A DNA stretch of 64,000 nucleotides from Clusia tigrina (taxonomy: Eukaryota > Arthropoda > Insecta > Diptera > Clusiidae), in NCBI GenBank assembly GCA_920105625.2, contig CAKKTE020000278.1, positions 248,001 through 312,000 of the forward strand, written 5' to 3'. The position numbers were made by a program, and so were the translations under genes. How positions within the stretch are numbered: the first letter of the stretch is position 1; each line of letters opens with the position of its first letter. This document shows, piece after piece, positions 43,651 through 56,087 of this stretch. The notes under the pieces are model-generated. The model saw nothing but the letters and a program-made list of their open reading frames with translations. It was not told the DNA's origin and did no database searches.

Positions 43651-44695
43651 TTTCATCTTCTAGATAGTCTACCTAGCCCTAAGGCTTTTAGAAATGCCAG
43701 GAATGCAAATTGGGACCTCTACAAGGTGACTGTAGCTAGAATACTACCTCAGAACCTCACAAGTACAAGAACGTGTGCCGAAATTGATAGGTCTGTGGAG
43801 GTTCTAGCTGTTACGCTTAATAAGGGTCTATTAGTCTCTTGCCCCTCAGTAGACCCAGAGGGAAACAAAAACCCACATGGTGGAAAGAGGAAATTAGGGG
43901 CTCAGAAAAAAGTGTAGGAGACTTTTCAACAACGCAAAGAAGTCTAGAGACAGTGCAGACTGGGCTATATATAAGGCAGCACTCAAAGCCTTCAAAAGTA
44001 AGCTTAGGAAGGCACAAAGAGAATTATGGAGAAACAAAGAGAATTATGGAACCCGCCTTAGCAGGTGGATTGAAAACATGCTTAGCAGCAGGATAATCAA
44101 TTCACAGCTGGGGGCAGCGTCGGCCAAGGAGTCCGTGTGCAGAGGCACACCTCTAGGTGGAGTTCTTTTCTCCTACTCTGGAGTCTTTCGGTAAATGAGC
44201 TGCTTGTTCGACTTGAGAGGGAAGGGTGCAAGGTGGTTGCGTATCCGAAAGATATTGCTATTAGTATCTCGGAAAAATACATATCTACTTTGAGGGACTT
44301 GATGCAACACATGTTGAACGTTCTCTCTAAATGGGCTACTGACTGTGGATTGGGGGTTAATCCTTAAGCTGGTGCTCTTCACTAGGAAGTATAAAATTCC
44401 TCAATTTATCGCTCCAAAACTAATGGGTGTAGATATTAACGTACTCGAGGAGGCTAAATATCTGGGCGTGATCCTAGATATGAAGCTGAACTGGAAGGCT
44501 AATATAAGCGAATGCATTAGGAAGGCTCAGGTAGCTTGCAAAAGAGTTATTATTAAAAAATGTGGGTTACAGCCTGAGGTAGCCTATTGGATATACACAG
44601 CTTTGGTAGGACCAGTCCTTTTTTATGGGGTGCTTGCTTGGTGGACTGCCCTAAGTAAGTCCACATACAACAGCAGAGATATTCATAAGTAGTGC
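43650..44695 (+). pseudogene. LINE ORF2 reverse transcriptase (internally deleted)
   Basis: The pre-RT helix (CRRLFNNAKKSRDSADWAIYKAALKAF, different frame) is followed directly by GTPLGGVLFS, so the finger and first palm motifs are missing. The catalytic box reads AYPKDIAI where relatives have [Y/F]ADDLAI, with the first Asp lost. Thumb blocks KYLGVILDMKLNWKANI and GPVLFYGVLAWW follow. Frames change at about 43,915, 44,190, 44,370 and 44,690. No activity is possible. Confidence 0.8.
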
Positions 44696-44729
44696 CATTA
44701 GAGCGACTCCAACGGCAGCATGGGACGTT

Positions 44730-45913
44730 GTGCTCAATCTGCTGCCTGTTAGGCTTTTGGGCGAAAAAGTGGCTGCCAACTCAGCTATAAGGCTAAAAGC
44801 TACGCATCAATGGGTTGCCAAGAACGTAGGTCATGCGTCTATTTTAAGACATTTTGAGGCTATTCCTGACTGTTTCAATTACTTCACACCAATTTATGCT
44901 TTCAATGGGATGTGCAGGATCTCCATTTCCTCCAGGTACGTATGGAAGGAGGGCATCCCCCCCGCATGCAAAATGGATTCGCAACTACACAGACGGATCC
45001 AAGTAGGGTGGGAGGCGGTGTATTCTCAGAAGATTTTTACATTAACATGTCCTTTAGGAGCCCAACCATGCAGTGTTTTTCAGGCAGAGGTCGCGGCTAT
45101 AGAGGAAGCGCTGTCTTGGCTAAGAAAGAAGAAGGTACATGGTATTTGCATTCTGTCCGACAGCCAAGCAGCTTTGCGCTCCCTGGATTCGGCTATTATC
45201 ACCTCAAAAGCGGTCAAGAGCTGCCGCAAATCTTTAGACGAGATAGCTAAGGAGACTCGTCTGCATCTGTGCTGGGTTCCCGGCCACAGAGATATTCCAG
45301 GGAACTGAAAGGCGGATGAACTTGCCCGTGAGGGTATTACCATACCGATTGAACCAGATAGGTCGAAATTCGGTATTCCTATTGCCACATGTAAGCTCTT
45401 AGTAAATACAATATCCTTAGGTACAGCGGGCAGGCGCTGGTTTGAGTTTTCAGGATGTAAAATAGCTAGACAAACCTGGCCAGAGATAAATGTCAAGCGC
45501 TCTAAGGCCCTAGTGGCTGTAAATAGACAAAGCATAGGTTCCGTGATTAGCGTCCTAAAGGGACACTGGCCCTAGGCACACGCGGGTGTAGGCTGGGGAG
45601 TGCCCCTAACGAATTCTGCATGAGTTGCATGGACGACGAGGAGGAAGATTCCATTGTTCACCTGTTGTGCACGTGTCCAGCGCTGTCCAGAAGGAGGCAC
45701 ACTTTCCTACGCAACTACCTTCTGGACTCTTTGGGAGATATCTCAAAAAAAAAGATTAGCTCCATCAACTGCTTCATTAAAAGCTCCAAATGGCTGGATA
45801 TTTCAAAGGGATGGGACCTGATGTCTCATGCGGTATCACAAAGTGTCAATGTTGGCCTAAGTGCGTCGTTCGGGCGGCCGCCTTACCTACCTTATATTAT
45901 ATCAATACCCTAG
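44730..45913 (+). pseudogene. LINE ORF2 RNase H and C-terminal finger
   Basis: RNase H motifs are FQAEVAAIEEALSWL, ILSDSQAALRSLDSA and LCWVPGHRDIPGN (stop TGA at 45,306-45,308 in place of the expected Glu/Trp position), with the first Asp motif seen only as a damaged NYTDGSK-like stretch near 44,985. After a frame change, 45,620-45,913 holds CMSCMDDEEEDSIVHLLCTCPALSRRRHTFL, the C-terminal finger shared by LOA/I elements, and a short tail. The finger spacing is intact. Confidence 0.82.
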
Positions 45914-45938
45914 CAGCTAGACTCACACGCCGAGGGCC

Positions 45939-45955
45939 GCAGGTTCAACTCCTGC
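45939..45955 (+). other. tRNA T-arm-like hairpin in LINE 3' UTR
   Basis: GCAGG-TTCAACT-CCTGC forms a 5-bp stem and 7-base loop like a tRNA T-arm (B-box). No complete tRNA cloverleaf could be traced around it. Confidence 0.4.
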
Positions 45956-46289
45956 CACGGGCTTGGTCTCCAAAATGCTTCTTTCTGTAAACTCATTTTG
46001 TGTTCGAGTCGAACGCATCTCTAGCTAGTACTCATTCCACCAACACCTTGCAGTCATAATTAATTATGGTGTCAGATATAATAATAGTAATAATAATAAT
46101 AATTAGATTCCGAACGAAATAATAAAATGGTACCAATACTCGGAAGTGTATAAGTCTTAAAAAATAAATTTTTTGGTCGATTAATACACACCACATTTTT
46201 TCTCGATTACTTTCCTTAATTCTATTAGAAGCCATACAAGTAGATATATAGATATATTTAAGGGTGTTACACACCAGGACCTGAAAAAT

Positions 46290-48204
46290 CTATTGTTATG
46301 CCCCTATTTATTTGAAAGATGAGGATAGTCTCTTCTAAAGATCTTCTGTCAGGTTAATTTCCGACAGGAATTCATATATTTTGGAGGAATCAATTTGAGG
46401 GATCTTGCTCATATCTAAGATATATTCTACAAAACACCTGAGTCTTTTGTGTGCCAATGGTCAGCAATCTGTCATCAGGTGCAGTGAGGTTTCGTTACTT
46501 TCTCCATAGAATCGGCAGATGTCATCTGAAGATATACCCAACTTATTCATATGGTCCGCTTAAAATGCCTGTGATGAATCTTAATTTACTCCGAGGCATA
46601 TTTATTTACTCCTTAGCTCTTTTAGGATTAAAATCGACCAGAAGAGCTTTGGACTGTCTTAGTCCCGGAAGAGTTTTCCAGGTTTGACTTCTTTTTGCAT
46701 CTTCAGGCTACACTTCTTTAGACCTTCAATGGTATTGGATGATAGTCCACAGAAGGCCGTTGAAAGGAGAGTCCACAGACTTTCTTGCTAAGCTATCAGC
46801 ATTTTCATGTCCCTCTACTCCCATGTGGCCTGGCAGATTAGAAATAACTTGTTCATACTGCCTAGGAAGTTCAGTTTACCAATACAGTCCCATTCAAGTT
46901 TAGACCTCACCAGGGGTGAGCTCAAACTCTTGAGTGGTGCTTGACTATCGGATAGTATCACGATGTTTTTCCCCGATATTTCCTGTCAATGTAGACCTGT
47001 GGACATCTTTCAATAGCGCAAATCTCCGCTTTAAAAATGCTTGGGAAAGAACCCATTGGTTCCCAGTAGTTGGGTCTAGGCCTAAATACTCCTGCCCCAG
47101 TTCCGTCCATTGTCTTAGAACCGTCAGTATACCATAAGAGAGAATTTTCTCTAATTTTAGACGTCTTTCCATTCATTTTTACAACTAATCATTGTACTGT
47201 ATTTCTGTGCAAAGTTGAATTATCTTGGCATAAAATACTTGTGAGAGTTTAATATGCCATATTCTTCATCTAAATTGTTACCCCATATATTTTGGGTGTA
47301 ATTTGATTCTCTCGAGATAATTTCTTGTATTCTGCTAAGAGATTTCCTAGCAGAGTCTTGTATTACTAGATGTAAGGGTGTTAAATCTAGTACAACTTCC
47401 ATTGCTGCCGTTGGACAGGTGCGGATAGCTCCTGTGATGACAAGGCAAACAAGGCGTTGTACTTTACTTAATGCAGATTTTGCTGTCTTAAGTCTGACTC
47501 TATTTGACTAGGCTACAAAACCATAGGTGGTGATTGGTCTCACCATCATGGTATACATCCAGTGAACGATTTTTGGGCTACATCCCCAAGATTTACCAGC
47601 AAGCCGTCTACATAAGCAAGCTGTTGCCCTCTTGCTGGTTGCTGACCGGTGAGCCTTCCACAATAACTTTTTGTCGAAAATGACTCTGAGGTATTTGGTC
47701 TCAGAGCTAATATCGCCTGTGTAGAAGAATAGTTTTCATGGTAAAGATCTTTTTCTAGTAAACGGAACAATGGTGGTCTTTGAGGCGTTGATTCTCAAAG
47801 CCATACAAGTAAGTGGCAAATTAAATATTCTGTCCAATTTCACTTTAATGCCTTTGAAAATGTTATCTGAATTTAGTCCCGATTTTTTTAAAGCATTATA
47901 AAATCCCCCTACCACAGTTTATGCTAGAATTCAGTAAATACGAGTATTTTTGACGCAGTGGATGGCCGGAAAAATGTATAACGTATATCTGGCTCAAAAT
48001 TATACCGGATTAGGCCAGTTAACAGGATGTTCGGCTCGGTTTAGTTTGTTACTGTTCATTATTAACTAGTGTCACATAAGGTACTTTATTTAACGTTAAT
48101 TTAAACAGCATGTAATTTGTTTCGGAAGTGGTTGTTATAAAGTGAATTATTAAATAATAGACACACCCGGAATACAAATATTGTATGCAACGAGTATAAA
48201 TGGA
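46290..48204 (-). mobile_element. LOA/I-type LINE 3' part (related family)
   Basis: On the minus strand broken frames give, in order, an RT end (INASKTTIVPFT, YLRVIFDKKLLWKAHL, about 47,830-47,620), thumb (LTPLHLVIQDSARKSL, about 47,380), RNase H (LLWYTDGSKTMDGTGAG, FKAEICAIER, SDSQAPLKS-like, about 47,140-46,900), a GHMGVEGHENADSL-like part (about 46,830-46,780) and the C-terminal finger CRFYGESNETSLHLMTDC (about 46,520-46,465). The finger has one Cys replaced by Tyr. Bases 47,484-48,204 are shared with 1-730. The upstream part (47,880-48,204) is not recognised as coding. Dead copy. Confidence 0.8.
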
Positions 48205-49550
48205 TGTGTTTTTTTTTTATAAACAACCACACAATCTCACAACAAGATTTGTCTGCATTTGTACTTACAATTGTATGAGTATCTGCACTTTTGCATTATG
48301 TTTTCACTAGGGTGCGTAGTTTGCGGCTACCACAGAACAATGGAAATGAACCCTCGTAAATTGAATGCAATTTAAACGCCATTATGACTGTTTTAAAAAA
48401 ATCACAGCAGCCTCTGAATGATAAGACTACAGACACACAGTCATCAGTTGTGAATGAACTCTCATCGCAGAGAGATTTTAAAAGTTTTTGCAACAAACAC
48501 TTTCACATCGAAAGCGGAACCTTGAGTCCTTTTGTGAATGGAAGGCAGCATAGTTAAATACATATCTTCTGAACAATAAAGAAGAAACTAAGATGGTTTA
48601 TATATATATCTATCCTATATCGTGTGAGTTAAAACATATTTAATTTTTATGTTATAATGAATTTAATAGGGAAGTTTTGCGTATATACTATATATATGAA
48701 AGAACTCCTCGTATATATATGAAAAAAGTACTATTGTGCTAGACAAAATTTTAGTCTTTTCATATTATCACGCTGGCATTGATAACTTTGAATTGTATTT
48801 TGTATTGAGCGGAACCTTAACAATATGCTCATTATGTTTCTGCAATAAAGAAATAACGCGTGGGAGTTGTTTATCGTGTTTGTTAATCGTGTTTGTAGTG
48901 GTTATAAAAATTGATCACAAAGAACTTAGTTGCACGAAAAAATACAACCATTACTAGGCATTGTATGGGTTGCTATACTCTATAATTGGTTGAGAAATAT
49001 TGACTTATTTATTTATTTTATTTAATATTATTATTATTTATTATTATTATTAAGATTATTTCTCAGCGAATTTATTGACAAGACAAGTTGCACACGGTAG
49101 TTGCATTTGTGTAGTTATCCCACAGTAATAATTTCCAAAAGGAGAATTATTGAAACAATTTGACAGCTGTTTCGGACACTTGTCCTCATCAGAAATCTTT
49201 CAATGAAAGGCAATTTTTTCCCAAGCATTTTTTATTATGTCTCAGAAATCAACAGCACACCAACTATGAACTCTCTCAGGAATCGGACCTGGGCCTTCAG
49301 CTGTTGGAATCTGTCCATCCAGACAGCTACGCTAACTGCAGGTGGTGAACTGACTTATCAAATTCTGTCCAACTGTCTCATTCCACCACACTCTAAACTA
49401 CTGTGTCTCATTATTACCCCTAATTTGTTCGGTTAAGTCTCTCTTTCTATTTTATTACATTTCAGTGTTCTCATACTACATTACTTTTTTAGTGGACAGG
49501 CTAATTAAGCCTGATCAACACTAGGTATCCGTGCGTGATGTTTATGTGTC
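48205..49550. other. No gene seen
   Basis: AT-rich DNA with a T-run at the junction (48,205-48,220), a short TATATA stretch (48,600) and ATT repeats (49,015-49,055). Short ORFs show no family features. Confidence 0.5.
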
Positions 49551-49559
49551 CTAAACGAA

Positions 49560-50700
49560 GTCTAACGAAGCATCTGTTCATTGCAGCAATGGTCGATTAT
49601 GGGAGTATTACGGTAGTGTGGCTAGTGATGAAGGACTTGTATTCATGATTGTAATTCTGCCAGTTTGTGATAGTTTTCTTGATGCCATTGAATGATGCGA
49701 CCGTTACTACAAATTTTTTTGCGAAAGGCATAAACGTGTGCAGTGGAGATTTCCCTGCTAATTTCCCTGCTTTATTTGCGTCCTCGTTTTCAGTTATCCC
49801 TGTATGACCTGATATCCACATTAATCTCACCTTCTTGCCTAGTTCAATTAGCAATTACTTTATAGCCACAATGGGTTCAGAGCAGTTAGTTATGTTTATT
49901 ACGCTTTCAAATACTGATAGGCTGTCAGTTCATATTATGACGTTTTTGGGCTGTTATAGTTGCTTGTACTTCTGTGTCAAAATCGCTGGCAGCAGGTGGG
50001 AGTAATCCATGACCCCTCGTGATACCATTTGCGTCCACTACCGCGAATGCTACGCCATAGTTTGATTTGGAGCCGTAAAAAGCAGCTCCCATAGTTTTTC
50101 TATTAGGGGTTGGACTGCCTCCATATACAACTGTCTGTATACCGAAGAATTTGTACGTTCTTTATGGTGTGAAGTAAGATTAGTATTGCTATTCAGTGAC
50201 CAAGGTGGATATTTTATAGCTGGAGTAGGCATCGGTGTTATATCTAGATGAGTTTGAGTTACTAGATCCAGTACTTCGAGTTACTCTACCAGATTTATGA
50301 TTCAGAGGTCGCTTCCGTGAATTGAATCTCTTTGGAGAGTACTGAGTTTTTGTTACTATAAAGTTTAGGAACTTGGCGGCACCTAATAAACAGTATCCGA
50401 TCTTCAATACAGGTGAATTCTCCTTCGGCAAGCAAGTTGACAGTACGTGTAGTTTTAAATGCACGAAGAGTTCGTCTGATGGCGGCATGGTAATGTGATT
50501 TAATTCGCATAAATGAGCTCTTAGCGCATTTTCCGTAGTCGATGTTACCGACAATGGTAACCGTGGGTAGTGGATAAGTTGAAGAGTGAACATGGTTGAC
50601 TCTGCAAAGTATTTTCCGATTTGAAAAAACATTTTTATGTAATTATATAATTTTGGACCGATTTTTAGCTCATGTAGCTTTTTTAGAACCATGTGAATAC
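49560..50700 (-). pseudogene. I-type LINE fragment: RT thumb and RNase H
   Basis: From 50,692 the minus strand reads an RT stretch (VLKKLHELKIGPKLYNYIKMFF), then in another frame the thumb block IRRTLRAFKTTRTVNLLAE...IEDRI. A serine-rich linker leads to a damaged RNase H around 50,100-49,900 (VYGGSPTPNR, AVVDANGITRG-like), ending with LMWISGHTGITENEDANKAGKLA (49,850-49,780), the His-containing RNase H motif. Multiple frames; inactive. The layout matches I-factor-type LINEs. Confidence 0.75.
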
Positions 50701-50797
50701 CAACTATTCTATTTGTTGGCTTTAAAATTATTGAGATTGAATGGCATATCCATAATGTCCATGTTAGTTTTAGCTGGCGAAGGAAATTCTATTTAAT

Positions 50798-51750
50798 TTA
50801 GTTTTGTTTAGTTGTGGAGAAATAGTTTTTGTGCAGATATAAAAGTAGATTTGTTTGTCGAAGAATAGTAAAACATCTTTTTTTGTGGCATTGTGTAGTA
50901 CTGGGGAGATGAAGGGGAACCATGTTAGGGTTTAAATTTTTGTAATAGTGAGAATAATTAGACCATTTCCTTGTTAGAATTTCCCAATGTTTTGTGAGTG
51001 CAATTTGTGTTATATATTTCTTAGTGCGTGGGATAACTGTTTTAACTGGAAAGAGGATGACAAATTTTACTGCTTTATCCGCCATTTCATTCCCTTTGAT
51101 GCCTGCATGCCCCGGTATCCAACATAGCTTAATTTTATGTGCCAGGGCGATGAGGTGTTGCGAGGATTGCGCCTCATTAAGGTTGGTTTTCGCACATTTC
51201 GAGTATATTGGTAACCGATAGTTAATTTTTGAAATTACTGTTAGGCGTGTTAGATTGATAAGTATGTTAGTGTGAACGTGATTCTTGTAGGAGGATAGAT
51301 AGCTTATAATATTTAACCCTTCTTTTTTAGATATTCACAATGGTGCTTAAAATTATATTTACAATCTATGTACAATTCAAGAATTTTACTAGTGTGAACA
51401 TTTTCAATCAATACATTGTTGTGTACTATGTTAATAAGGCTGCAATTCCTTTTGCGACATACGAGTATATGCAAATGTTTGGTCTTTTGGTAAGAGATAT
51501 TTGCTCCAGATTCTTCAGACCATTTCGAAATTTCATCTAATGCATGCATGAGATTTTCCTGTATTTTATCGGCTTTTTTATGTTTAGCGATTATGTGCAG
51601 GTCGTCAGCGTCGATGCAATGCTCCAGGTTCTTATTTTTTATTATTATTCGGCTTAAGTCATCAAATGCTATTATGAATAATGTGACCGATAATGGGGAG
51701 CCTTGCGGTATTCCATTATTTAGTGAGTAAGTGTTGGAGCGAGTGTTGTT
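50798..51750 (-). pseudogene. I-type LINE fragment: RT core joined to RNase H end
   Basis: The minus strand near 51,715-51,560 reads NNGIPQGSPLSVTLFIIAFDDL and IDADDLHII, the RT motif with a catalytic-type ADD. Frame 51,549-51,313 continues (MHALDEISKWSEESGANISYQKTKHLHI). After a short thumb piece it jumps near 51,180 to LCWIPGHAGIKGNEMADKAVKFV (RNase H end, 51,130-51,040), so most of RNase H is deleted. It lies head to tail with the neighbouring fragment of the same type. Confidence 0.75.
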
Positions 51751-54195
51751 GGTTCGGCATCTAAATTTTCTGTTGGTGTTTTTAAGTTTTTATCTACATT
51801 GAATTTTACAAGAAAACTACATATGGTTGAGAGAAGTTCCGTACGAGAGAATATGTGAAGAATTGGGTGGCGGCTGTACTGACTTCTGCCGGTTTTTATA
51901 CCCTTTACCTTGAAAAAAGGTAAAAAAGGTATACAAATTTTGCGCTTTTGAGGTTTTTGGGGTTGCAAGAAGAAGGCGTGGGAGGTATGGACTTAAATAT
52001 ACAGATATAATCGGAATTAGTTTCGGAAAAATTTTCATTTTGTCGCCGGTCTGTCCGTCCGTGACTACTTTTTTTCTAAACCGTTAGAGCTATCTTAATT
52101 AAACTTGGCAAAAGTATAGTCTGGACAGATACATGACAAGATTGCTATATGGGCCGATTTGGACAAAGATTACGCCTACCTCCTATATAAGGAACTTTTT
52201 TCACGTTTTTAAAATGACTATAACTTCGGTTCAATTGATGGAATAGGGACCCAATTTTGTAGTTATGTAGATATGACGCCCACTACTAATAAATATTCAT
52301 AACCTAAAATCTATAAGAGACTTATGGACGATAAGCAACATGTGGACATTGTAAAGCAAACTGCAAGAAATGAGGTTGATCAGAGAATTTCACAAGAAAG
52401 TTGTGGGTACTAACATTAACTACCCCACACAAAATGTGTGGGTTATTTTCACAGCCACGACTATAGCCATATTTTTATAACTTACGACCTATACAATATT
52501 TTTGGCGAAATTTTATATTAATACACGTGTATTGACCCTACAAAGCCATACACAAGAAATGGTGCCTCTATCTGAAGAGGCATCCCCATTGTTGAACTCG
52601 AACGCAAAAGGAAAGGTACAGGGTATTTCGAAATCGGTCTAACCCGTTTCAGACTTCTTTATTCATTTTGTTTAGATATGGCTGGGAATGTCTTGAGCCC
52701 TGTGGAAATGATTTGTGGAAATCTGTGAATAGTTTTCTAATAATACTTTTTTGCAGCGACTTAGATCGGCACATCATAGTCTCTAAGGATTCTGGTTGTG
52801 CTGATTATATTGATGGGATGAACAGTGATAAATAGTTTATGTTAACCATAAAAATATGCTATCACAATTATCTATTACTCTATTGGTAAACATTACATTT
52901 TTAATTGAAAAATTTACATCAAGTGATGTTTCGCCATTTATGAACAATGTTAGTTTTCCCAAAAATGTTACATTTACTTAATATTAGTGATCTTCCTTTA
53001 CTTTACTGATTATCCTTTACTATTTCGAAATGATTTCACTAATTTCTGGCAATGTTATAAAGAACAAAATCAACAAAAGTGGAGACTAGAGGAATCCTGT
53101 TAAATGAGTGATGTTATGGAAGAATATACTCGTAGTTAAAGTGTAGTAACTCATAATTTCATTTGAACTAACAAAATGATCGTGAAATTAGATAATTTTT
53201 ATTTCGATTTTTCTATTTCTAACTGGAAATAAGAGGAATAGTGGAGATATAATACATACAATATTCTAACTTGTAATCTATCGACACTTTTTACGTTAAC
53301 TGTTGAGTGGTTGTGATCTACAAAACCGTAAGTTGGTTGTTTTGGCTTAACACAGCTACGCCTAGAATCACATTTGTGTCTGAAGCATTTCATTGTAGTG
53401 GCTGAAATTGCTACTCGAATTAATGTGAGTCTCCGGTTTAACTTCATAAACGTTATACCAAAGAATATACATATATAGAGCTCGCATGGCGAACGAAGTT
53501 ATTGCTGCAAAAATTGTGTTCTATTAAACCCCTTTCAGACTAATTGCATCTCGCTTCCCCTTGCCGCTCATCGTTTTTTGTGAAATCGCCATCACTTCCA
53601 TTACACAAAATTTTGAGTGCTTCAATCTCTATCTTTCTATACTCTTTGGTTATACGGTCTATTGATGTAACGTGTTGCATCTTATCCAACACTTACTGTC
53701 TTATAGTTCGTGCTTCTCCAAACTCCCTCTGACTCTGATTTCTATCCAGAATCCCTTTATGAGGTCACAACTCCTCAAGTTAACACACAGTTCCTCGAGC
53801 TTCTTGCCCGAAATTGTGGTCTGGCAGATTAACTATATGTGACTATATTGCAAGGCGAAAATATAGTATCGAAAGTTCTGTACACAATTTGAAAGTATCG
53901 TTTATAAATGTTTCATAAATACTGCAATGTGCATTTGGCCATATTCTGGGAACTATAATTGATCGCCTTACATTTCTATTGTTCTGATAAACTATAAGTA
54001 ATAATTTTAGTTTCGTTTTTCTTCGTATACTCAAAGCCGGATTGTGTTTTATCAAATTATGTATTTGTTTCGCTGAAAGGCAAGGGCAAGCTGTTCAACC
54101 AGCTTAGGATCGATGAGGGACACCATAGGCACAAACACTGTTTTAACATACCAGGCCTAAGGGTATCAAAGTGTCTGCTAGGGACTACCGCCTGA
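51751..54195. other. Unassigned region
   Basis: A hairpin-forming TATACC...GGTATA segment (51,896-51,940) of a kind common in dipteran repeats is present. The remainder is AT-rich with no supported coding; a minus-strand stretch near 53,090-53,040 (GIPLVSTFVDFVLYNIA) may be an eroded LINE RT. Confidence 0.4.
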
Positions 54196-54525
54196 AAAGA
54201 TTCGAATCACTCATTAATTTCTCTAGGAATAATCTTAGGATGATGGCCTACTCACAGGGCACTATAAACTGAACTGACACATGGATGGTGGTGACCCCGG
54301 AAGGCTCCTAAAGCTTCTGTATGGAAGAAGAGGAGATGTCTTTGCATGTGCTGTACACATCCGCAGGGAATTCTTGGGATTCTTCCAAGGCTCTGCCAGT
54401 GATGTGAAACCTCTGGAGCCAAAATTTGTCAACACGTTTATCCAAAGATGTACTTTGAACCTCTGATAGGGGCACAATAGATCGAAAGTGCTTTAAATTC
54501 CTTACACAATAATAATAATAATTCG
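54196..54525 (+). pseudogene. LINE 3' end remnant with TAA tail
   Basis: Damaged plus frames read FSRNNLRMMAY (about 54,218-54,255), LTGHYKLN (about 54,250-54,274) and an EEEEMSLHVLYT stretch (about 54,325-54,360), matching the C-terminal region of LOA/I LINEs after RNase H. An AAT/TAA repeat at 54,507-54,523 would be the 3' tail. Confidence 0.55.
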
Positions 54526-55033
54526 CTGAAATCCCTATCATCGGAGTAGAATATTAGTGGATTTATAGAAGCAGAACAAGAAGAGAGATCTAACAGATAA
54601 ATCCAAAAAAACAGAGTGAGAAAGAGAGAAATGCTGCAGAGATACACGGAGAGGGAGAGAAAAAGTGATAAGGAAGGGAAAGTTAAGAAAATAGAAAATA
54701 AAAATGTGTTCTTTGAACAGATATTGAAGATTGATAGTCTCGTATTGATAGTCTCGTAGTTGTTCGACGGGGGTTGGAATACAAATCAATGGTAAGGCAT
54801 AGAAATGTATCTTTCCAAAAATTTATATTTTCCAATCAAAGTCTTGGTTACTGGTACTCGTTTTCATAATGGTGACCATAATAAATAAATAATATGATAT
54901 TCTATAAAATACTTTATATTTCCTATAATATATTTTAAATTTTTTATTGCAGAATAAACATCATAAAACGTATTTTTATGATTAATAACGAAATATATAG
55001 AAGTTCCGAAGGATAGTACATTTCTAAATATAG
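54526..55033. other. No gene seen
   Basis: A purine-rich stretch (54,565-54,690) and AT-rich DNA. A good 3' splice-site-like TTTTTTATTGCAG lies near 54,940-54,953 but is followed by stops in all useful frames. Confidence 0.4.
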
Positions 55034-55282
55034 GTATATTCTATAGAAAGGTACACTAACTGTGTGTACAAAGACGGAATGCCAAATAGTTCTGCGACTG
55101 ACGGTGGTGTTAATCCAGATGATCCTAATTTACATTCACGGAACCTAGTTAAGCACATCGAAGCAGTAGAAATGCCATCACTTGTAAGTCCGAGTGATCC
55201 CTTAATATTGACAAAAGCTGTAATACCAACTACAACAGTACCATTGTTATCAACGGCACAAGGAGTACATATGCCTCAACAG
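55034..55282 (+). CDS. Possible exon of an unidentified host gene
   Basis: An open frame (stop upstream at 55,031-55,033) reads through ATG 55,079 (PNSSATDGGVNPDDPNLHSR) to HMPQQ and meets a good 5' splice site CAG/GTGAGA at 55,282/55,283. A branch-like CTAAC (55,056-55,060) lies 5' of a possible weak acceptor (ACAAAG, about 55,072). The composition (P, S, T, V, N; low I/K/Y) is unlike the TE debris around it and resembles a linker region of a nuclear protein. I do not recognise it. It could be an internal exon of a gene with TE-filled introns, or a chance ORF. Confidence 0.4.
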
Positions 55283-55539
55283 GTGAGACTGCTCTTTTTG
55301 GAAAAATTTTATTTTAGTTTCTTACTGGGAGATGTAGCATAGTTGAAATTTTTATGGTGCTTTACAGCTCGCCTTTTAAACACTGAGAACGGATATAATA
55401 ATAAATAATAATAGATACTTTTAAGAATACAATTTTGTTGTGGTCACAAAAAGTGTATTCTTCTTTATTGCAATGAAAAACACAATACTATTAAATAGAA
55501 ACTGAACAAATTCATGAAATATGTTGAAATACATCAGCT

Positions 55540-55975
55540 CAATATTACCCTCCGACTCCTGGCATAATCGTGAGATCCGTAGCCTTCAAGAAGTATGCTC
55601 TGGTGGCCATCCTAGATATTGTTGCTCTCCACAATGTTGACTACCGTGTTATAAGTAAGACCATACTCGTGTTAGGTTGAAAATTAATACATTTGATCGG
55701 TGTCTTATTCAGTAGCCGCTTTATTAACTCTAACCTATATGCTGAATTCGGGAACCGTTCCAAAAGAGGCGGCTTGTCTTACCGCTACTTTGGAACCTTA
55801 TCTTTAACAAAATCCAGGTAGATAACAAGTTATCATGCTGTAGAGATGTTCATTATACGGACGATTTATCTATTGCAGGTAATCTCAGTACCCTCTCTAA
55901 GAGAATGAACTACTCGCTGGGTATTGTATGCTCCATGGAGAACAACCTGTGTTTTTTAATAAAAATGTAACGCAA
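55540..55975 (+). pseudogene. LINE RT fragment
   Basis: Plus-strand frames give KKYALVAILDI (palm motif A region, about 55,585-55,620), then after a break LPLLWNLIFNKIQVDNKL (about 55,775-55,830) and YTDDLSIAGNLSTLSKRM (about 55,855-55,910), the catalytic box with TDD. The order and spacing match LOA/R1-type RTs, with motif A to catalytic box compressed. It is a short dead fragment. Confidence 0.65.
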
Positions 55976-56087
55976 CATTAGAATTATGTACATATGTACG
56001 ATTATGTGTGCTTATTGCGATTTGCTTTGTATGAAATAGTTACAAAAGAGTACTTACAGTGCATTTTAAATTAATATACCATAACCA

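Larger units (their letters stand above)
41740..46104 (+). mobile_element. LOA/I-type LINE, near full length but degenerate
   Basis: The element has a GC-richer 5' UTR (from about 41,740), ORF1, ORF2 with endonuclease, RT pieces, RNase H and a C-terminal finger, then a 3' UTR ending in a TAA repeat (46,074-46,104). The 5' boundary is estimated from the change in base composition. It is close in domain order to the LINE nested in the gypsy element, but much older, with many stops and an internal RT deletion. Confidence 0.85.

Noticed and set aside
45905..45975. Complete tRNA gene around the T-arm-like hairpin
   Set aside because: No acceptor, D-arm or anticodon arm could be paired; it lies in a LINE 3' UTR.
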